Shown here: positions 41,641 to 49,455 of the stretch, piece after piece
Position numbering within the stretch: position 1 is the stretch's first letter
Layout of the letters: the number at the start of each line of letters is the position of its first letter
NCBI RefSeq assembly: GCF_008727775.1
Contig: NZ_CP044232.1
Span: 744,001 to 808,000, forward strand
Source of the DNA: Microbacterium lushaniae
Lineage (GTDB): Bacteria; Actinomycetota; Actinomycetes; Actinomycetales; Microbacteriaceae
DNA: 64,000 nucleotides
Reading direction: 5' to 3'
Program-made: the position numbers and the translations under genes
Notes under the pieces: model-generated
Seen by the model: only the letters and a program-made list of their open reading frames with translations
The model's database searches: none
What the model was told of the DNA's origin: nothing

Positions 41641-42620
41641 CGCGCGACCGTCCGGAAGCCGGCGTTGCCCATGGAGGAGTCGGGGGTGTTGCGCGAGCGG
41701 GCCGAGTTCCGATAGCGATTGCAGTAGGAGAGGTGGCAGAGGTAGCTGCCTCCGCGCAGGACGCGTTCGGCGCCCAGGCGCGGCCCGGTGGGCGCGTCGG
41801 TGGGGGACTGCCCGTAGGTGCGCGCGCTGAACCAGTCGGCGCACCATTCCCACACGTTGCCGACGGCCTGCCAGAGCCCGTGCCCGTTGGGCTCGAAGCT
41901 TCGCACAGGTGCCGTCGTCACCCACCCGTCCTCCGCGGTGTTGCGGTCGGGGAACGATCCCTGGAAGATGTTGGCCCGCCATCCGCCCTCGTCGACCTCG
42001 GCGTCGCCCCACGGGTACTTCGCGCCGTCGAGTCCGCCGCGGGCGGCGTACTCCCACTCGGCCTCGGTGGGCAGGCGCCGCCCCGCCCACGCGCAGTAGG
42101 CCTGCGCATCGTTCCAGCTGACGTGCACCGCGGGGTGATCGTCGAGGCCGTCGAGCGAGGATCCGGCGCCGCCGGGATGCTGCCAGTCGGCGCCGCGCAC
42201 GCCCCGCCACCACGGCGTCGACGGTGGGACCCCGACGACGTCGTCGGCGGGGGCGGTGACAGCGAGGTGGAAGACGGCGGAGAATCCGAACGTCTCCGCC
42301 TCCGTCCGGTAACCGGTGGCGTCGACGAACTCGGCGAAGGCGCGGTTGGTGACGGTCGTGGCGTCGATGGAGAACGCGGTCAGTCGCACGACATGGCGGG
42401 GGAGTTCGCCGTCGCCGGGGTTGTGGTCGCCGGACGAGTCGCCCATGACGAATTCCCCGGCCGGAACGAGGGCCTGCGGCACGGAGTGCGATCCGCCGTG
42501 GGCCACGATGGGATCGGGGCGGTTCGCCGGCGGGATCTGCAGCAGCGTCGATCGCGACGGCGATCCGCATCCGCACCCGCACCCGGCGCCCGTCCGTGCG
42601 GTGGCGGTCTGCATCTCCAT
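41637..42620 (-). CDS. Formylglycine-generating enzyme (sulfatase-modifying factor)
   Basis: A 327-residue FGE-sulfatase (SUMF1) domain protein that oxidises the Cys of a CxPxR sulfatase motif to formylglycine. The domain runs from PAGEFVMGDSSGDHNPGDGE (53-72) to GNAGFRTVAR, with the copper-binding cysteines Cys295 and Cys300 in GGSYLCHLSYCNRYR, which distinguish true FGEs from inactive relatives. The N-terminal GAGCGCGCG (11-19) is an odd Cys/Gly stretch. The ATG at 42620 is chosen for its GGGAGGAAGCGACG site. Divergent from an operon whose sulfatase has CSPSR, its evident substrate. Confidence 0.9.
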   Translation of the reverse strand: MEMQTATARTGAGCGCGCGSPSRSTLLQIPPANRPDPIVAHGGSHSVPQALVPAGEFVMGDSSGDHNPGDGELPRHVVRLTAFSIDATTVTNRAFAEFVDATGYRTEAETFGFSAVFHLAVTAPADDVVGVPPSTPWWRGVRGADWQHPGGAGSSLDGLDDHPAVHVSWNDAQAYCAWAGRRLPTEAEWEYAARGGLDGAKYPWGDAEVDEGGWRANIFQGSFPDRNTAEDGWVTTAPVRSFEPNGHGLWQAVGNVWEWCADWFSARTYGQSPTDAPTGPRLGAERVLRGGSYLCHLSYCNRYRNSARSRNTPDSSMGNAGFRTVAR

Positions 42621-42688
42621 CGTCGCTTCCTCCCGCGGCGGCATTGACGCGCCCATGCCTGTCACCCTACAGTCAGGGAGGCAAATAT

Positions 42689-42713
42689 GGGACGCCGTCC
42701 CGTAGTTCGGGAC
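42689..42713. promoter_or_regulatory. Overlapping GGGAC/GTCCC inverted repeats, candidate IclR operator
   Basis: GGGAC-GCC-GTCCC (42689-42701) overlaps GTCCCG-TAGTT-CGGGAC (42697-42713), giving three alternating half-sites between the divergent FGE and transporter genes and just downstream of an AT-rich AAATAT that may be a -10 box. The IclR protein encoded in this operon is the likely binder. Confidence 0.45.
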
Positions 42714-42764
42714 AGGCCGAATCGCCCCATCCGCATCACCCAGTCGTCACTTCAAAGGAGAGTC

Positions 42765-44111
42765 ATGGCGAACACCGATCAGCTGCGAGTGAAGAAGCAG
42801 CAGCGCAATACCGTTCTGGCGAGCGTCTTCGGCTCGATCATCGAGTGGTACGACTTCTTCCTCTACGCGACGATGGCGGCCCTCGTCTTCAACAGCGAGT
42901 TCTTCCCCGAGTTCGATCCGCTCATCGGCACGCTCGTCGCGTTCGGCACGTTCGCCGCCGGTTTCGTCACGCGCCCCATCGGCGGGCTGATCTTCGGCCA
43001 CTTCGGCGACCGCATCGGCCGCAAGAAGATCCTCGTCATCACGATGCTGATCATGGGCATCTCCACATTCCTGATGGGCGTGCTGCCCACGTACGCCCAG
43101 ATCGGCGTCGCCGCGCCGATCCTGTTGCTCATCCTGCGGATGCTGCAGGGCATCGGCCTCGGCGGCGAGTGGGGTGGCGCGGCCATCCTCACGTTCGAGC
43201 ACGCACCGCGCGGCAAGCGCGGCCTGTTCTCGTCGTGGCCGCAGACCGGCGTGCCGCTGGGCCTGCTGCTGTCCACCGTCGCGGTGAACCTCGCGAGCCT
43301 CGGCGGTGACGAGGTGCTCGTCGAGTGGGCGTGGCGCGTCCCGTTCATCGCGAGCATCGTCCTCGTGATCGTCGGCCTCATCGTCCGCCTGAAGGTGGAG
43401 GAGCCGCAGGCCTTCAAGGACATGGTCGAGACCGGCGAGGTGGTCAAGGTTCCGGTGTTCGAGGTCATCCGCAAGTACCCCAAGCAGCTGCTCGTCGGCT
43501 TCGGCGCGCGCTTCAGCGAGAGCATCACGTTCAACGTGTACAACGCGTTCCTGCTCACCTACACCACGACCGTGCTCGGACTGTCGAGCTCCTACGCCCT
43601 GAACGGCCTGCTCGTGGCGAGCGTCATCGGGTTCTTCATCATCCCGATCGCCGGCAAGCTCTCCGACAAGTTCGGCCGTCGGCCGGTCTTCGCGGCGGGA
43701 GCAGCCGTCGCCCTCGTCACCGCCTTCCCGATCTTCGGGCTCATCGACTCCGGTGTCGCCGTGTTCATCTGGCTGGCGACGGTGCTGGGCTGGTCGATGG
43801 GCGCGTGCACCATGTTCGGCGCGGAGGCGGCCTTCTTCGCCGAGCTGTTCCCGGCCCGCGTGCGCTACACCGGCATGTCGCTCGTGTACCAGCTGGGCGT
43901 CCTTCCCTCCGGTGCCGTGGCGCCGATCATCGCGGTGTGGCTCGTGTCGATCTCAGGGTCGTCGTGGCCGGTCGCCATCTACGTCATGGTCGCCGCCGTC
44001 ATCGCGCTCGTGGCGCTGTACTTCGCCAAGGAGACGGCGCACCAGGAGGTCGACACCGACCTCCGGGCGCGCGCTGAAGCGCAGTCCGCTCCCGCCCCGG
44101 CAGCCCAGTGA
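42765..44111 (+). CDS. MFS transporter, metabolite:H+ symporter (MHS) type
   Basis: A 448-residue 12-helix transporter. IIEWYDFFLYATMAALVF in helix 1, RPIGGLIFGHFGDRIGRKK between helices 2 and 3, and RMLQGIGLGGEWGGAAI in helix 4 are signatures of the MHS family, which includes carriers of organic acids and osmolytes. In an operon with a sulfatase it may import a sulfated or carboxylated substrate. The ATG at 42765 has AAAGGAGAGTC; the frame from 42687 would run through the operator. The stop overlaps a possible GTG of the sulfatase gene. Confidence 0.88.
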   Translation: MANTDQLRVKKQQRNTVLASVFGSIIEWYDFFLYATMAALVFNSEFFPEFDPLIGTLVAFGTFAAGFVTRPIGGLIFGHFGDRIGRKKILVITMLIMGISTFLMGVLPTYAQIGVAAPILLLILRMLQGIGLGGEWGGAAILTFEHAPRGKRGLFSSWPQTGVPLGLLLSTVAVNLASLGGDEVLVEWAWRVPFIASIVLVIVGLIVRLKVEEPQAFKDMVETGEVVKVPVFEVIRKYPKQLLVGFGARFSESITFNVYNAFLLTYTTTVLGLSSSYALNGLLVASVIGFFIIPIAGKLSDKFGRRPVFAAGAAVALVTAFPIFGLIDSGVAVFIWLATVLGWSMGACTMFGAEAAFFAELFPARVRYTGMSLVYQLGVLPSGAVAPIIAVWLVSISGSSWPVAIYVMVAAVIALVALYFAKETAHQEVDTDLRARAEAQSAPAPAAQ

Positions 44112-44128
44112 AAGCAGGAAGCACCGCA

Positions 44129-45739
44129 ATGACCAGCTCCACTCCCAACATCGTCCTGATCCTCGTGGACGACATGGGCTTCTCCGACATCGGATGCTAC
44201 GGCGGTGAGGTGGAGACGCCGAACCTCGACGCGCTCGCCGCCAACGGGGCGATGCTCACGCAGTTCTACAACACCGCCCGCTGCAGCCCGTCGCGTGCGT
44301 CGCTCATGACGGGGCTGCATCCGCACCAGACCGGCATCGGCATCCTGAACTACGACGATGCCCCCGACGGATACCCGGGGAATCTCAACGACCGGTGCGT
44401 CACCATCGCGGAAGCGCTCCAGCCGGCCGGGTACCGCAGCTACGTCTCGGGCAAGTGGCACATGGCCGGCGACATCCACAACCCCACGGATGCGTGGCCC
44501 ACCCGTCGCGGGTTCGAGAAGTTCTTCGGCACGCTGGAGGGTGCGGGCAGCTTCTTCCGCACGCGCACCCTCACGCGTGACGAGACGAACGTGGAGGACG
44601 AGACGCTCGACCCGGACTTCTACTACACCGACGCGATCAGCGACAACGCGGTGCGCTTCATCGAGGATCACCGCGCGGACCACGCCGACGATCCGTTCTT
44701 CCTCTACGTCGCGTACACGGCGCCGCACTGGCCCCTGCACGCGCTGGAGGAGGACGTGAAGAAGTACCTCGGCCGCTTCGACGCCGGCTGGGATGCGCTG
44801 CGTGAAGAGCGCCTCGAGCGCCTCATCGCGTCGGGGATCATCTCGGAGAACTGGCCGCTGACCGACCGCGACCCGCGCGTGCCCGCGTGGGAGGACGTCG
44901 AGCACAAGGAGTGGGAGGCCATCCGCATGGCCGTCTACGCCGCGCAGCTGGACCGGATGGACCAGGGCGTCGGGCGCATCGTCGGTGAGCTGAAAGAGCA
45001 GGGCATCTTCGAGGACTCCATCGTCATCTTCCTCTCCGACAACGGCGGCTGCGCCGAGGAGATGCCGATCGAGACCGCCCGTGAGTTCGTCACCACCTAC
45101 GTGACGTTCGACGGCGAGACGCGGGATGGCCGCGAGGTGCGCCCGGGCAACGACCCGAGCATCGTGCCCGGATCCGAAGACACGTACGCGACGTACGGAC
45201 GCTCGTGGGCGAACCTGTCGAACACGCCGTTCCGCGAGTACAAGCACTGGATCCACGAGGGCGGGATCGCGACACCGTTCATCGTGAGCTGGCCGGCCGG
45301 GCTCGGCACGACCCCGACGCTGCGCACGCAGCCGCACCAGCTGACCGACGTGATGTCGACCCTGCTGGATGTCGCGGGCGTGGACTACCCGACCGAATAC
45401 CCGGGCCGCAGCCCGCTGCCGGCGGAGGGCGTCAGCATGATGCCCACCCTCCGGGAGGGTGCCACGGACGAGGACCGGATGCTGTTCTGGGAGCACGAGG
45501 GCAACTGCGGCGTTCGCCGGGGCGCTCTCAAGCTGGTCAAGAAGTACGGGCTCGACTGGGAGCTGTACGACATGGTCGAAGACCGCACCGAACTGCACGA
45601 CATCGCCGCGCAGCATCCGGAGATCGTGGCGGAGTTCAGCGCCGCGTACGACGAGTGGGCGGCGCGCTGCGGAGTCATCCCGCGCGAGAGCGTGCTGGAG
45701 CTGTATGCCCGTCGCGGAAGCGGCCTCCCCTCGGAGTGA
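44129..45739 (+). CDS. Arylsulfatase family sulfatase (Cys type)
   Basis: A 536-residue sulfatase of the alkaline-phosphatase superfamily. VDDMG (Asp14, Asp15) begins the metal site; CSPSR at 52-56 is the formylglycine motif, with Cys52 modified by FGE; YVSGKWHMAG holds the conserved Lys/His pair and FLSDNGG the late metal ligands Asp/Asn. No signal peptide, so it appears to act in the cytoplasm on imported sulfate esters. The ATG at 44129 is favoured (AGGAA eight bases before); a GTG at 44108 overlapping the transporter stop is the alternative. Confidence 0.9.
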   Translation: MTSSTPNIVLILVDDMGFSDIGCYGGEVETPNLDALAANGAMLTQFYNTARCSPSRASLMTGLHPHQTGIGILNYDDAPDGYPGNLNDRCVTIAEALQPAGYRSYVSGKWHMAGDIHNPTDAWPTRRGFEKFFGTLEGAGSFFRTRTLTRDETNVEDETLDPDFYYTDAISDNAVRFIEDHRADHADDPFFLYVAYTAPHWPLHALEEDVKKYLGRFDAGWDALREERLERLIASGIISENWPLTDRDPRVPAWEDVEHKEWEAIRMAVYAAQLDRMDQGVGRIVGELKEQGIFEDSIVIFLSDNGGCAEEMPIETAREFVTTYVTFDGETRDGREVRPGNDPSIVPGSEDTYATYGRSWANLSNTPFREYKHWIHEGGIATPFIVSWPAGLGTTPTLRTQPHQLTDVMSTLLDVAGVDYPTEYPGRSPLPAEGVSMMPTLREGATDEDRMLFWEHEGNCGVRRGALKLVKKYGLDWELYDMVEDRTELHDIAAQHPEIVAEFSAAYDEWAARCGVIPRESVLELYARRGSGLPSE

Positions 45740-45768
45740 CGTCGAAGGCGGTCGGTTACTCTGGGCGG

Positions 45769-46551
45769 GTGGACGCGGCTCTGGATAACTCGGTGGCCAA
45801 AGCGATCCACGTCCTGGGGGCCCTTCGACCGTTGGCGGAAGGGGCGAGCGCACGCGAGCTCGCCTCTTCCGCCGGTCTTCCGCGCAGCACCGTTCAGCGC
45901 CTTTTGGCCACGCTCGCCGCGACCGGCATGGTGACCCAGGATCAGAGCACGCAGAAGTACATGATCGGCCCGCGGGCGCTCCTCATCGGTCTCGGCTACA
46001 ACAGCGGCCTGAACCTCATCACCGCCGCGCGCCCGCAGATGGTGGCGCTGCGCGATGCCGTGGGGGAGACGGTCGGGCTGTCGGTCGCCGTCGATCACAC
46101 CCGCGTCTTCCTGGAGGAGGTGCAGAGCACGCAGGAGCTGCGCTTCGCGCCCGAGCTCGGCAAGCTCTACCCGCTGTGGTCGGGGGCCAACGGGCGCGTG
46201 CTGATGGGCGCCCTCACCGAGGAGCAGGTCGAGGCCGTGCTCGCCAACCGCGCGCTCGATCACGCGGTGGACCATCCCCTCTCCGACGAGGCGATCAGAG
46301 CGAACCTCGCCGAATACCGCCGCGACGGTTTCGCGATCGCCTTCAACGAGGCGATCGACAGCGTCAATTCCATCGCCATGCCGGTGTCGGATGCCACGGG
46401 CGGGGTCGTCGCCGCGCTGTCGATCTCCGGCCCCTCCCAGCGGTTCACCCGCGACCGCATGCTGGCGTCGGTGGAGGCGCTCAGCGCCGCCTGCTCCACC
46501 GTGACCCGGCAGCTGGGCGGAACCCCCGCACCCGTGGCGGCGCCCGCCTGA
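45769..46551 (+). CDS. IclR-family transcriptional regulator
   Basis: A 260-residue regulator with an N-terminal winged helix (ASARELASSAGLPRSTVQRLLATL, about 24-47) and a C-terminal effector domain (about 80-250; the GLSVAVDHTRVFLEEVQS and FAIAFNEAIDSVNSIAMPV segments are typical). GTG 45769 lies just before the domain; GTG 45736, overlapping the sulfatase stop, would add 11 residues. It ends the transporter-sulfatase operon and probably controls it in response to the released aromatic or organic acid. The end is three bases from the convergent hydrolase gene. Confidence 0.85.
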   Translation: MDAALDNSVAKAIHVLGALRPLAEGASARELASSAGLPRSTVQRLLATLAATGMVTQDQSTQKYMIGPRALLIGLGYNSGLNLITAARPQMVALRDAVGETVGLSVAVDHTRVFLEEVQSTQELRFAPELGKLYPLWSGANGRVLMGALTEEQVEAVLANRALDHAVDHPLSDEAIRANLAEYRRDGFAIAFNEAIDSVNSIAMPVSDATGGVVAALSISGPSQRFTRDRMLASVEALSAACSTVTRQLGGTPAPVAAPA

Positions 46552-46554
46552 GCA

Positions 46555-47136
46555 TCACACGCCGACGGACGCCCCGGCCACGACCTGCGCGGTCGTCCTG
46601 ATCGACGCGAACCCCCGCGCGGCGAGCACGCTCTCGGTGCGCCGCATGATGTCGTCGCCCGACACCGCGCCGTAGGTGTCGCCGGCCGCGATGGCGGAGG
46701 TGGTCGTCGCGTCGGTGACGAAGTCGACCTCGAATCCCAGGTCGCTCGCCGCCCGCGCCGTCGTCTCGCAGCACTGGTCGGTGCGGATGCCGCAGATCAC
46801 GACCCGCCGCACGCCCGCGCGCGTGAGCTGCTGCTCCAGATCGGTCGACGCGAACGCGCTGATCGTGGTCTTCTGCAGCTGGAGCTCGTCGGGGGCAGGG
46901 GACAGGTCGGAGATCACTCGGACCAAGCCATTCTCCGGATCGAAGATGCCGCCCGACCCCGGGTCGGCGTGCGTGATCCACACCACGAGGTCTCCGACGC
47001 TGCGGGAGTGCTCGACGAGCCGGTCGATGTTCGTCACGACCTGCGGGTTGGCCGTCTCGGCCCATTCGTCGGCGCGCTGACGGAACGACTCCTGCGCATC
47101 GATCACGAGCAGGGCGGTGGCGGTGGATGCGGTCAT
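46555..47136 (-). CDS. Isochorismatase-family cysteine hydrolase
   Basis: A 193-residue hydrolase with the Asp-Lys-Cys triad: Asp13 in LLVIDAQ, Lys89 in LQKTTISAF and Cys122 in RTDQCCETTARAA. The fold is that of nicotinamidases and other amidohydrolases; the substrate may be an amide or N-carbamoyl compound. The ATG at 47136 has GGGAGGATGGAGCC upstream. It is 47 bases downstream of the fused oxidoreductase-methyltransferase on the same strand and may be co-transcribed with it. Confidence 0.85.
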   Translation of the reverse strand: MTASTATALLVIDAQESFRQRADEWAETANPQVVTNIDRLVEHSRSVGDLVVWITHADPGSGGIFDPENGLVRVISDLSPAPDELQLQKTTISAFASTDLEQQLTRAGVRRVVICGIRTDQCCETTARAASDLGFEVDFVTDATTTSAIAAGDTYGAVSGDDIMRRTESVLAARGFASIRTTAQVVAGASVGV

Positions 47137-47183
47137 GGCTCCATCCTCCCGGCCGCGGGCCGCCGCGGCGAGCTCCCGTCGGG

Positions 47184-48776
47184 TCACCGAGCTGTCGGAT
47201 CCGGCCACAGTGGCGGGAGCTCGGCGTCGCTCGCCGCTGCGGCGCGGCGCACGAGGAGCACGCCGTCGTCCAGGTGCGCGGGCGTGCCGTCCGGCGCCGT
47301 CGTCTCGCGCGGCCGGATCTCGACGATCTCGGGATGCCACACCTCGGGGTCGAGGCCCAGCAGGCCCCACTCCTCCTCGGGTGTGCGCATGACCGGGTGG
47401 TGCTCGGTCGACTCGTGCACCGCCCACGGCGGCGGCGCCGCGTGCGAGACGACGAGGAGGTGCCCACCCGGGGCGACGCGCTCGGCGGCGTCTCGCAGCA
47501 TCCGGATGCGGGGGAAGTCCGCCTCCCGGGAGTGGAGGAAGCTCGCCAGTACGAGGTCGAATTCACCCTCGACCGCCGCCGCGCCGTCGCCGTGGACGAA
47601 TCGGGCCTCCGTGCCGCGGGTGGCGGCGAACTCCGTCGCGCGGCGCACGGCTGTCGCCGACACGTCCACGCCGGTGGCCTGCCAGCCGTGTTCGGCGAGC
47701 CACACGACGTCGCCGCCCTCGCCCGAGCCGACGTCCAGCGCCGTCCCCGGCTCGAGGGATTTCACGATCGCAGCGACGGTCGCGTTGACGCGGCCCGACC
47801 AGAAGCGGTCGTGCGCGGCGTAGCGGTCCTCCCACTCCGCGTTGCGCCGCGCGGTGCGCTCGGCGGCGGCGCGGTCGAAGTCCTCCGCCACGAGCATCGC
47901 GTTCGCCCCCGCTCCCGCCATCGAGCCGGCGCCCATCGACACCGGCACGTTGGCGTACGGTGCGGTGACGTTGCCGGCCGCGAAGACCCGCGGATGGCTC
48001 GTCGCGCCGCGCAGGTCGACCGCCAGGGGAGCGCCGGGCTCGTCGGCCCGGGCGAGCGTGAGGCTGTCGGCGAACGCGAGGTCGATGACCGGGTCACCGC
48101 CGGTGAACACCGCGTCGACGACGTGCGCCTCGCCGTCCTGTGTCACGACCGTCAGCCCGTCGGCGCCGGGGACGACCTCCCGCACCGGCGAGGGGACGAT
48201 GCGGATGCCGCGGGCGGCGAGCCGTGCGGCGGTCTCCTCGCCGAGGGGCTCGGCCGCGGCGGTGAAGGCGACGACGTCGTCGGACAGCTGCCGCACGAGC
48301 TCGATCTGGTGCAGGCTCGCCGGCGAGCCCGCGAGCACGCCGAGACGCCCGCCGGCGACCTCCCACCCGTGGCAGTACGGGCAGTGCAGCACGCTCCGGC
48401 CCCACTCTTCGCCCAGCCCGGGCACGTCCGGCAGCGCGTCGCGGATGCCGGTGGCGATCACGACCGTGCGGGCGCTCTCGTGCGATCCGTCGGCGCGCGT
48501 CACGCGGAGGGTGTCGCCATCTTCTGTCAGCGCGGTCACGGTGCCCTCGACGATCTCCACGCCGTAAGCGCGAGCCTCGGCGCGTCCCTTCTCGAGCAGC
48601 GCGGCGGGGTCGAGTCCGTCGTGACCGAGCACCCCGTGCATGTGCGCGGCGAACCGGTTCCGCGGTCGTCCGCCGTCGATCACGAGGGTGCGCCGCCGCG
48701 AGCGTCCGAGCATCTGCGCGGCGCTCAGTCCCGCGACGCTCCCGCCGATGATCACGGCATCCCATTCGTTCGTCAT
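47184..48776 (-). CDS. Fused thioredoxin-reductase-like oxidoreductase and SAM-dependent methyltransferase
   Basis: A 530-residue two-domain protein. Residues 1-300: FAD/NAD(P) oxidoreductase with GGSVAG (11-16), the CPYC redox-like pair Cys132/Cys135 in LHCPYCHGWE, and FAAGNVTAPYANVPVSMG as the second FAD motif. Residues 315-510: class I methyltransferase with motif I ALDVGSGEGG (346-355), motif II TGVDVSA and FDLVLASFLHS. This fusion occurs in several actinobacteria. The methyl acceptor is unknown; reduction of a disulfide or thiol followed by S-methylation is one possibility. Divergent from the XRE-cupin gene. Confidence 0.85.
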   Translation of the reverse strand: MTNEWDAVIIGGSVAGLSAAQMLGRSRRRTLVIDGGRPRNRFAAHMHGVLGHDGLDPAALLEKGRAEARAYGVEIVEGTVTALTEDGDTLRVTRADGSHESARTVVIATGIRDALPDVPGLGEEWGRSVLHCPYCHGWEVAGGRLGVLAGSPASLHQIELVRQLSDDVVAFTAAAEPLGEETAARLAARGIRIVPSPVREVVPGADGLTVVTQDGEAHVVDAVFTGGDPVIDLAFADSLTLARADEPGAPLAVDLRGATSHPRVFAAGNVTAPYANVPVSMGAGSMAGAGANAMLVAEDFDRAAAERTARRNAEWEDRYAAHDRFWSGRVNATVAAIVKSLEPGTALDVGSGEGGDVVWLAEHGWQATGVDVSATAVRRATEFAATRGTEARFVHGDGAAAVEGEFDLVLASFLHSREADFPRIRMLRDAAERVAPGGHLLVVSHAAPPPWAVHESTEHHPVMRTPEEEWGLLGLDPEVWHPEIVEIRPRETTAPDGTPAHLDDGVLLVRRAAAASDAELPPLWPDPTAR

Positions 48777-48807
48777 GCCCTCAGCGTCGTCGCAGATGAT
48801 GCCGATG

Positions 48808-48821
48808 GCAAACGTTCTTGC
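48808..48821. promoter_or_regulatory. Pseudo-palindrome between the divergent fused-enzyme and XRE-cupin genes
   Basis: GCAAACGTTCTTGC has GCAA/TTGC arms around ACGTTC, in the 65-base gap between starts at 48776 and 48842. A second TGGCAA lies 16-18 bases downstream. A likely operator for the XRE-cupin protein, controlling both directions. Confidence 0.4.
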
Positions 48822-48841
48822 GGATATGGCAAGCTCTGGGC

Positions 48842-49417
48842 ATGGATACCGCCCTGGACCAGATCGGACCGCGCCTGCGCGCCGCACGCCGTGACCGCGG
48901 ATGGACGCTCGAAGACCTCGCGACGCGCGTCGGGATGTCGCCGAGCACGCTGTCGCGGCTGGAGTCGGGCAAGCGTCAGGCGTCGCTGGCGCTGCTGCTC
49001 CCGCTCACTCGGCAGCTCGGTCTGCGCATCGACGACCTGCTGCCCGCGACGCCGGCGGATCCCCGCATCCGTCGCCCGGTCGAGCGTCGCGACGGCATGG
49101 TGATCGCGCCCCTGACGCTGGAGCACTCACCGATCAAGACGTACAAGGTGACGTTTCCGCCGGCGGAGGAGGCGCCCGCGCCGCGCGTGCACGACGGCTA
49201 CGAGTGGGTGTTCGTGCTGAGCGGTCGGCTGCGTCTGGCTCTCGACGGTCACGAGCACATCATCGAGCGGGGCGAGGCGGCCGAGTTCGACACCCGCACG
49301 CCGCACAGCGTGAGCGCGACGGCCGAGGGGCCGGTCGAGGTGGTCAGCATCTTCAGCGCGTCGGGGGAGCGGATCCACACGCGCGGTGTCGAGGCGCAGC
49401 CGGACGGCGGGAGCTGA
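48842..49417 (+). CDS. XRE-family regulator with C-terminal cupin domain
   Basis: A 191-residue protein. Residues 8-65 form a Cro/CI-type helix-turn-helix (LRAARRDRGWTLEDLATRVG, then SPSTLSRLESGKR). Residues 105-185 form a cupin (HDGYEWVFVLSGRLRLAL, RGEAAEFDTRTPHSV) that should bind a small effector. The ATG at 48842 begins the helix-turn-helix region; ATG 48818 would overlap the operator. Proteins of this type usually repress a divergent catabolic or detoxifying gene, here the fused oxidoreductase-methyltransferase. Confidence 0.87.
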   Translation: MDTALDQIGPRLRAARRDRGWTLEDLATRVGMSPSTLSRLESGKRQASLALLLPLTRQLGLRIDDLLPATPADPRIRRPVERRDGMVIAPLTLEHSPIKTYKVTFPPAEEAPAPRVHDGYEWVFVLSGRLRLALDGHEHIIERGEAAEFDTRTPHSVSATAEGPVEVVSIFSASGERIHTRGVEAQPDGGS

Positions 49418-49424
49418 GGTCGTG

Positions 49425-49449
49425 CCTCTTCGCCGCGACGGCGAAGAGG
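49425..49449. terminator. Hairpin between convergent XRE-cupin and HNH genes
   Basis: A perfect 11-bp stem (49425-49435 with 49439-49449, CGA loop) fills the 38-base gap between the two convergent stops. Symmetry suggests bidirectional termination. There is no T-tract. Confidence 0.7.
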
Positions 49450-49455
49450 GGTGGT

